The notes beneath the pieces were generated by a model. That model saw only the letters and a program-made list of their open reading frames with translations, was not told the origin of the DNA and searched no databases. Positions 58,328 to 64,000 of a DNA stretch of 64,000 nt are shown here, one piece after another. The translations under genes were made by a program, and so were the position numbers. Positions within the stretch are counted from its first letter, which is position 1; the number at the start of each line of letters is the position of its first letter. Source of the DNA: Hofstenia miamia (taxonomy: Eukaryota > Xenacoelomorpha > Acoela); NCBI GenBank assembly GCA_004352715.1, contig SCFE01000059.1, forward strand, positions 530,262 through 594,261, read 5' to 3'.

Positions 58328-59395
58328 TTGCTATTTATTTTTAACCTGGATAAACGAAAATGGGTTTTTATCAACATCGCACTGAATAAGAATAAAGGTC
58401 GTGTTCAACAATTGCATTTTATTGAAAATACTAATACATCAATATTAACCAAACCCAAAGATATCGCTAATGAATTCAACAATCAATTCATTAACCTAGG
58501 CAAATATCTGGGACTTTCGTTGCCCTTTATACCTAAAAAAACCAGGTACAAAGGGCCCCAAAATTATTTTTCATTCAGATTTTTGATCCGATATGAAGTT
58601 CTTAAAGCTATAGCTAAGCTAAAGGTCAACAAATCAAGGGGACCTTCCGAAATACCGGCATGATGTATTAAAGATTGTGCAAAATTCATCGTTAGTCATT
58701 TATGTCACATCATCAATAACTGCATAAAACTAAATACTTTTCCATCAATATTAAAATTAGCTAATGTTACTCCCATATATAAAAAAGATAACCCTTGAAG
58801 ATGTTGCAATTACAGACCCATATCAATTATCTCGCCTTTTGCAAGAGTTTTCGAAAACTAATATTTGACCAAATTAACACTTATCTCTGTAACAACTCGA
58901 TTCTTTCGAATACTCAATTCGGCTTTCGCAAAGGTCACTCCAACTTTACGCAACTGAAAATTGGAGATCTTATATTGATAATAACCGTTTTGTCAACAAT
59001 TGCTTCTGTCGACTTGTCCAAAGCATTTGACTCCATGGATCATCAGATTCTTCTTAGAGAACTAGAATACATTGGTTTCTATTCTAATAGTATAAATTTA
59101 TTAAGATGCTAATTAAGTGATCGATTTCAAAGAGTCAAAGTAAATGGTATATTTTCTAACTGGGGTAAAACTTACAAAGGTGTGATTTTAGGACCTCTGT
59201 TCTTTTCGTTGTATGTTAATGATTTAAGTTGCAGTTTAAGCAATGATTGTGAAATAGGTTAATGATTTAAGTTGCAGTTTAAGCAATGATTGTGAAATAG
59301 TACAGTATGCTGACGATACATGTATATACACATATGATTATCAAATAGAAATGTCAATTTACAAATTAGAAAAATATCTACTCAATGGCTAAGAT
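58328..59395 (+). pseudogene. LINE reverse transcriptase, degenerate
   Basis: Motifs in order: LKVNKSRGPSEIPA (58620-58662), VTPIYKKDNP, CCNYRPISI, NTQFGFRKGHSN, VDLSKAFDSMDH (motif A, catalytic Asp), GVILGPLFFSLYVNDL (motif B region) and QYADDT (59303-59320, catalytic Asp pair). Stops follow EIPA, DNP and LLRC. A 43-bp exact tandem duplication (59215-59300) lies just before YADD and shifts the frame. The order and spacing are those of the CR1/L2/jockey group. Catalytic Asp residues survive, but no continuous frame exists. Confidence 0.8.
59215..59300 (+). repeat. 43-bp exact tandem duplication within the RT
   Basis: GTTAATGATTTAAGTTGCAG begins at 59215 and again at 59258; the copies are identical through GTGAAATAG. 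Confidence 0.95.
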
Positions 59396-59940
59396 ATTTC
59401 AATATTCAAAATTTGCATATTTAAATCATAAAAAAATCTGTTTCTTGAACAATTTGTTAAACTATTGAACCAATTTGCCCCAAAAACTTTTCATTCATAT
59501 AGGTTTAATCTAATATGCCTTTTAGATTCAATGAAAAATTTATAGATTTTACAAAATTTTTAAATTTCGTATCGTGTACTATTCCATGCCGTGCCACGGT
59601 CCTGTCTAACTGCATCTTTTCGTGCCTTGCTCTTGCCAAAAAATCAAGGCACGGTTCCAACACTATTTAGATCCCCCTAAAGTGTGATGAAGTTTTGCAC
59701 TAAAAATTGCCATAATTTGAGGAATCCCGTTAAATATATGTAATTTAGTGCATATTTTTCGTATTAATCTAAGCAATTGTGTTTTTCATAGGTTGATAGT
59801 CTTGATAAAATCAATTTATATTTTGTCCATTTATTCTGCTGGAAATAACAGAATTTCTCTAATTACTGCAATTTTAAGAGAAACTTCATCGCTTTTTGAG
59901 GACGACCTAAAATTCATCAGATTTAAAAATTTATTTTTGC
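59396..59940. other. AT-rich DNA, no firm feature
   Basis: A GC-richer patch near 59585-59670 (GTGCCGTGCCACGG, later CAAGGCACGG) is weakly inverted and may be another small element. Confidence 0.35.
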
Positions 59941-60423
59941 TAGGGATGTTCCGGTATCCGGAAAACCGGCAATTGTACAGGCGGACCCGAATATCCGGAT
60001 GTCAGATGAAATTTAACTTGCTGACGTGATTTCACCGAATAACATATCTGCAAAATTTCTCCCTAAATTCCGTGATAAAACTTGATTTAAAAATTGCATT
60101 TTCGAGGAAAAACTATATTTTTTCCATGACACACAAGTTGTCATGCAACAAAACAAGTTTTTCTGACATATTAGGAAGTAGTTTCTTTCGTTGACTTGAG
60201 AATATATTTCCATGTATGCAGAATACCTTTTCACTTCGGTCACTTGATGCTAAAATATATGCGCGTTGGTTTCTGAAGATGTCGATATTTTTTGAGAAAT
60301 GACCCTGTTCTTCAGTAATAATTGAACAATATATTATCCAGTATCCCGTAAATTATCCGGAATCCGGCAGTCATATTATTTGGTAATCAGTATATTCAAT
60401 TCACTATCCGGATCCCATCCCTA
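59941..60423 (-). mobile_element. hAT element, internally deleted, with exact 8-bp target duplication
   Basis: The left end TAGGGATGTTCCGGTATCCGG and the right-end reverse complement TAGGGATGGGATCCGGATAG start with the same TAGGGATG. Both flanks are ATTTTTGC (59933-59940 and 60424-60431), a perfect 8-bp duplication typical of hAT insertion. Both termini carry further TCCGG-rich repeats. Length 483 bp. It still encodes the end of a transposase on the minus strand. Confidence 0.9.
60113..60290 (-). pseudogene. hAT transposase C-terminal (dimerisation) remnant
   Basis: The minus-strand frame reads AYILASSDRSEKVFCIHGN, then IFSSQRKKLLPNMSEKLVLL and HDNL before TAG at 60113-60115. This matches the hAT dimerisation motif A-S-S-x-x-S-E-R-V-F-S-x-x-G-x-x...R-x-x-L-x-P-x-x-V-x-x-L-x-F-L-x-x-N-L nearly position for position. 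Everything upstream of it has been deleted. No stop interrupts the remaining ~50 codons. Confidence 0.8.
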
Positions 60424-60508
60424 ATTTTTGCACTGTGTTTATTAGGTTAATCTGCATATTAGATTGTTCAAACGCAGCTGTTCAAACTTGAGCAAAATAT
60501 GGACAACA

Positions 60509-60509
<1 letters not shown>

Positions 60510-60541
<32 letters not shown>
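60510..60541. repeat. (TA)n microsatellite
   Basis: Uninterrupted TA run. Confidence 0.9.
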
Positions 60542-60543
<2 letters not shown>

Positions 60544-61158
60544 TTGGCATACCTTAGGCCTACCTTAATTCTTCAACTATTATGTTTCTCTATTATTTAA
60601 GCCATTTTATGTAATTTTCATTTATCAAGTTTTGGGAATTACAGATTTTTGTATTGTATATATAAATGGATTTTGTGTAGTGATTTAATCTTTATAATTT
60701 TCTAGATTAATCGCACTTGTGAATTTCCCAGCAAAACAGTTTTAGCTGGAACTAAAACGTATGAAGTTAAAATAGCTCTAATATTGCCCAAGAAAATGTC
60801 ACGCCACCCAATCCCAGCTCAGTTCAATATCAATTATAAACAACAAATTTGAGAAATTCGAGAATTTACGAGAATTGAAAATGCTAAGGAGATCTGCATT
60901 GCTCGTATATCTAAAATTTTTTAAGTTTTTACTTTTTTTCTTGCAATAAATCTTGATGTTAGCAGGGCCTTCTTAAAGAATAGTTAGTTCAGTCGATTAT
61001 CTCAACAGCTTGGATTAAAAGATGTTCACACCGTTTTTATAGTATGATAGTTTGGCATTCTTGCCTCCCATGTTAATGAAAAAGAACTTGTCATGTAACA
61101 AATATTAATTAAATTATTGTAGAAGTGAGTAAAAATTGTGTATTTAGGAAACATAAAA

Positions 61159-61344
61159 ATGACAAACATGAAGTTGCATATTTTTCTCATTGTCTGCTTT
61201 CAACTTTACATCTTTTTCATCTCAGTTGCAGGTATAGACGAAAGCCTAATTTTGGCAAGGAAATCACTTTTTGAGACCAACGATGGTGGGCTTGCATATC
61301 AATTCATTAAGGCAGATAACATAGCAAAGAATGGACAAAATTAA
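61159..61344 (+). CDS. Short open frame with signal-peptide-like start
   Basis: From ATG 61159 the frame runs 61 codons to TAA: a basic start (MTNMK), a strongly hydrophobic stretch LHIFLIVCFQLYIFFISVAG, then an acidic/polar tail (IDESLILARKSLFETNDGG). That looks like a secretion signal with a plausible cleavage after SVAG. A TTTAG acceptor-like site lies just before the ATG. It might be a small secreted peptide, a first coding exon, or chance; no family is recognised. Confidence 0.25.
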   Translation: MTNMKLHIFLIVCFQLYIFFISVAGIDESLILARKSLFETNDGGLAYQFIKADNIAKNGQN

Positions 61345-62654
61345 ACAAAAATCACGCCTATGTCTATTTTTGGAATTATATTTGATTAAATTATTTAAAA
61401 TCAAATGGCATGTTGTGTTTATGCAATCATATAGTTAAACACCTAAGATTTTTTATAGTAATGATATTACTTTTCACACTTTTTATACACTAAATTTGAA
61501 AACTTGAAACTTCAAAACTACCCAGCAAAATGAATATGAATGGAAAATACTGAATATGTAAAAACTACTAAACCTCACAAAACAAGTGTTTGCAAAGGCA
61601 GCGATTGAAATTCATGCAGTAGATAAACGTCGAAAATATATTTTGCTGCAAACTTGTGTGCTCGCCGATTTTTTAAAATATTGGATAGTATTGTTCCAAA
61701 TAAGAAGAAATTGTAATATAAGTAATTGAAATAACGATATATTTCTCCGTTCTGAGAACTACACTTTAAAGATGAGCTTCAATTTTTTTTAATTTTAGAC
61801 ATATTTTTAAAATCATCGTGCCCTTTATAGAGCATTGATGTCAAGATCATAATTCAGTTTGAAGGAGTGCATAAGATTGGAATAAAATTTAGGAGCTCTA
61901 TAGACTAAGGAAGTAGTTTCTGCTGAAAGATTAAAGTTCCTCATTTTCTTTAAGCAATTCGAATCCCAGCACAAATAACAAATGATTTAAAGCACTAAAC
62001 TATTATTTTCAGTCTCGAATCACGCTCCACCAAAGCTGCTGCCATCACTTTTCAAAATATTCTTTCTGAATATATAGAAATATATCAGATAATCTGCGAC
62101 TCATAGAATAATCATTCTCTCAAAGGTATTTGAGAGAGTACCCCCATCATCTTATAAGTTCAAACATGCTCAGAATTGTCCCCACTATCAACCCATATGA
62201 TTTTAACTGATTGTCCGACTTGCTATTACGTTTAAATATCAAAATTTCTCGGATGCATTTTCTACAATTCCTATATATATAAATATGACAATATTTATTC
62301 TATGCCTCTTTTCTACTGCTGAGTTAAAATAATTATATTTCACTCTGCGCTGTCCGTTATGAACTATTGATAGTCTGTCTAAAGTAGACAAAATAGAATC
62401 TTCTGAACTCTTTAAATTTGTTGCAATATTAGTTATCAAATTTAGTATTATTGAAAACTACAATCCATTTCGAATGATTACCAGGTAAAGATATGGCAAA
62501 TTATATCATTCAATCATTTGAAATCAATTATATTCGCTCTCTTGCTTGCTGAACATGATGACGTCCTATTCAGATGAGACTAAGAACGTGGCTTATTGAT
62601 AGCAAAAAACAAATACAGAAAGAGAACCTTCATCATTTCCAGACCACGTCTAAA
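61345..62654. other. AT-rich DNA, no feature seen
   Basis: Nothing recognised on either strand. Confidence 0.4.
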
Positions 62655-62718
62655 GAATTTTAATTTTGATTCTATTGTATTAATTGTATTGTTCTGATTA
62701 GAGTAAATAATATAAAAC

Positions 62719-62741
62719 ATTATTATTATTATTATTATTAT
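62719..62741. repeat. (ATT)n at the 3' end of the RLE LINE, copy 1
   Basis: About eight ATT units, read TAA on the element's strand. The same flank plus (ATT)8 recurs at 63371-63394. Confidence 0.9.
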
Positions 62742-63320
62742 CCTTGCATCTCACAGCTTCATGCTGGTATCCCTCTCAGCTCGGGGAACTCACCAGTTCC
62801 CAGGGAGTCTGAGAGCTTTCCTCAGGACTCTAGCTGTTCCTAACAATGCTGCCTTCTGTGCTACTGCTCCTCCCCACTTTGGTACTCCCAACTCCTCCAA
62901 GTATCTCTTATGCTTCTTACTCACTGCTCCTAGTGCGCCTACTACTACCGGGACTACTTCAACTTTCTTTAACTTCCACAGCCTTTCTATTTCCTCTGCT
63001 AACTCTCTGTACTTGTCTATCTTCTCTTTCTCCTTGCTTTCTACATTCCTGTCCTTTGGTACTGCTATGTCTATTACTGTTCCTAATCTTTTCTCTTTGT
63101 CTACCACTACTATGTCTGGCCTCCGTGCTTCTATCACTTTGCTCGTCTGTATGTTGAAATCCCACAGTATCTTAACCTTCTCATTTTCTATGACGCCCTG
63201 TGGCTTGTGCTCATACCACTTGTCTCCTGCTTCTAACCCATGCTGCCTGCTCAAACTCCAGTGTACCATTCTTCCCACCTTGTCGTGCCTGAACTTATAC
63301 TCATCTTGTCGTGCCTGAAC
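62742..63320 (-). CDS. LINE with restriction-like endonuclease, C-terminal part (copy 1)
   Basis: The minus-strand frame is open from the N at 63321 to TGA at 62790-62792: YKFRHDKVGRMVHWSL, KWYEHKPQGVIENEKVKILW, VIEARRPDIVVVDKE, VIDIAVPKDRNV, then VVPVVVGALGAVSKK. This is the C-terminal nuclease of R2/R4-group non-LTR elements. A PD-x14-D spacing is readable (RRPD ... VID), with Lys-rich KEKEKIDKY after it. The nuclease nicks the target site. Downstream of the stop there are only about 50 bp before the (TAA)n on the element's strand. The Bombyx element Dong (R4 clade) inserts in TAA repeats, so the target may be similar. No RT is visible because the copy is cut by the N. Confidence 0.8.
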
Positions 63321-63321
63321 N
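63321..63321. other. Single-N join
   Basis: TTCTATTGTATTAATTGTAT and the following ~50 bp after the N repeat the unique flank at 62671-62719, so the two LINE copies share the same insertion flank. Confidence 0.85.
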
Positions 63322-63370
63322 TTCTATTGTATTAATTGTATTGTTCTGATTAGAGTAAATAATATAAAAC

Positions 63371-63394
63371 ATTATTATTATTATTATTATTATT
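63371..63394. repeat. (ATT)n at the 3' end of the RLE LINE, copy 2
   Basis: Eight ATT units, same position relative to the element as in copy 1. Confidence 0.9.
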
Positions 63395-64000
63395 CTTACT
63401 TCTCACAGCTTAATGCTGGTATCGCTCTCAGCTCGGGGAACCCATCAGTTCCCAGGGAGTCTGAAAGCTTTCTTCAGGACTCTATAGCTGTTTTTAACAA
63501 TGCTGCCTTCTGTGTTACTGCTTCTCCCAACTTTAGTACTCCCAACTCCTCCAAGTATCTCTTATGCTTCTTACTTACTGCTCCTAGTGCTCTTACTACT
63601 ACCGGGACTACATTAACCTTCTTCAATTTCCACAGACTTTCTATATCCTCTGCCAACTTGTCTATCTTCTCTTTCTCCTTGCTTTCTACATTCCTGTCCT
63701 TTGGTACTGCTATGTCTATCACTGTTCCCAATCTTTTCTTTTTGTCTATCCTCTCCAACACTCTATTGACCTTTGCTGTCTCTATTGCTAGCTTGCTTTT
63801 CTTAACTCCTCTTGAAACTGGCAACCTAGATCTCTCACCTATTTCTTCCTTCATATTTTCCTTTATTGCTGCTGCAGTTTTTGCGTCTACTGGCTCTGCT
63901 GTTTCCGCCACTTCTGGCACAGTTTCTATCACTTCATCTTCCCTTTGCTTAGCCTGATCAACTCTCTTTTTTTCCCCTACTCTCATCCAACTGTAACTTT
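63395..64000 (-). CDS. RLE LINE with RT and half the nuclease deleted (copy 2)
   Basis: Open on the minus strand from the window edge (frame continues upstream of Met 63986) to a stop at 63474. It starts with an acidic/basic linker (MRVGEKKRVDQAKQREDEVI), an Ala-rich segment, and SRGVKKSKLAIETAKVNRVL, which resembles the region before the RT in R2/R4-type proteins. It then passes at about 63750 straight into KKKRLGTVIDIAVPKDRNV and the nuclease end of copy 1. The RT, zinc knuckle and the RRPD motif are therefore missing, yet the frame is intact across the join. A small indel near the end (ATAG for AG) brings the stop forward. It cannot nick or copy DNA itself. Whether a protein is made is unknown. 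Confidence 0.65.

Larger units (their letters stand above)
56300..59395 (+). mobile_element. CR1-like LINE, degenerate, interrupted
   Basis: In order on the plus strand: a hydrophobic leader with a 2A-like motif, an AP endonuclease (56353-57168), a linker (57370-57560), an interruption of about 750 bp that includes (TA)n and a gap (57580-58330), then a reverse transcriptase (58330-59390) that stops shortly after the YADD box. The C-terminal domain and 3' tail are missing, so it is truncated at the 3' side. Stops and frameshifts occur in every domain. Confidence 0.8.

Noticed and set aside
62761-63318. Long plus-strand open frames over the RLE LINE (also 63658-63957)
   Set aside because: They are shadows of the minus-strand endonuclease, which has a recognisable domain and motif order.
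1-64000. CRISPR array, prophage, operon or plasmid features
   Set aside because: Regular short repeats found are microsatellites or transposon subterminal arrays; composition, LINEs, Penelope elements and splice sites show a metazoan genome.

Overview
The window is AT-rich (roughly 70% by eye) eukaryotic DNA with long (TA)n microsatellites, eleven runs of N, four single-N joins and very little host coding sequence. The mixture of element families (CR1-like LINEs, a LINE with a restriction-like endonuclease beside (TAA)n, Penelope-like elements, Ty3-type LTR remnants, hAT, Tc1/mariner, pogo and IS630-like DNA transposons) points to an invertebrate metazoan. A cnidarian such as Hydra would fit, but the species cannot be fixed from this window. 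No bacterial, CRISPR, rRNA or convincing tRNA gene was seen.

Layout. 1-462: 3' end of a CR1-like LINE ending in (ATT)n. 2.9-4.8 kb (-): decayed non-LTR reverse transcriptase. 7.0-8.4 kb: Ty3-type LTR element reduced to LTRs plus RNase H/integrase scraps. 9.6-13.8 kb: an inverted-repeat pair enclosing a Penelope-like GIY-YIG remnant and a SINE-like unit. 14.6-16.1 kb: IS630/Tc1-like relic with long, internally repeated TIRs. 17.0-19.4 kb: hAT relic next to a Tc1-like element with TIRs and TA target duplication. 20-24 kb: palindrome-rich elements and foldbacks. 27.4 kb: hAT-like MITE. 29 kb: second Penelope copy. 31-34 kb: transposase relics. 34.7 kb (-): one exon of an SLC7-type amino-acid transporter, the only recognisable host gene, with a pogo-like MITE upstream in a presumed intron. 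38.9-41.6 kb: Ty3-type pol debris. 43.4-46.3 kb: a nest of a Penelope remnant, a mariner-like relic and a CR1-like LINE encoding an SGNH-esterase ORF1 and an AP endonuclease. 48.3 kb: hAT-like MITE. 50.0-51.3 kb: element with 46-bp subterminal repeats. 56.3-59.4 kb (+): degenerate CR1-like LINE with a 2A-like motif. 59.9-60.4 kb: hAT derivative with an exact 8-bp target duplication. 62.7-64.0 kb (-): two copies of a restriction-endonuclease LINE, one with its reverse transcriptase deleted.

Assembly. Several gaps and single-N joins are flanked by identical or near-identical direct copies of the same sequence (8.5, 18.1, 33.1, 37.2, 48.0, 53.6, 62.7 kb). These look like unmerged contig overlaps or retained haplotypes rather than biological duplications. 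Any gene model crossing them should be distrusted.

The elements do not form a pathway. They are independent insertions of different ages; nearly all coding copies carry stops, frameshifts or lost catalytic residues. Family assignments come from conserved motifs read by eye in translated sequence; no database search was possible.
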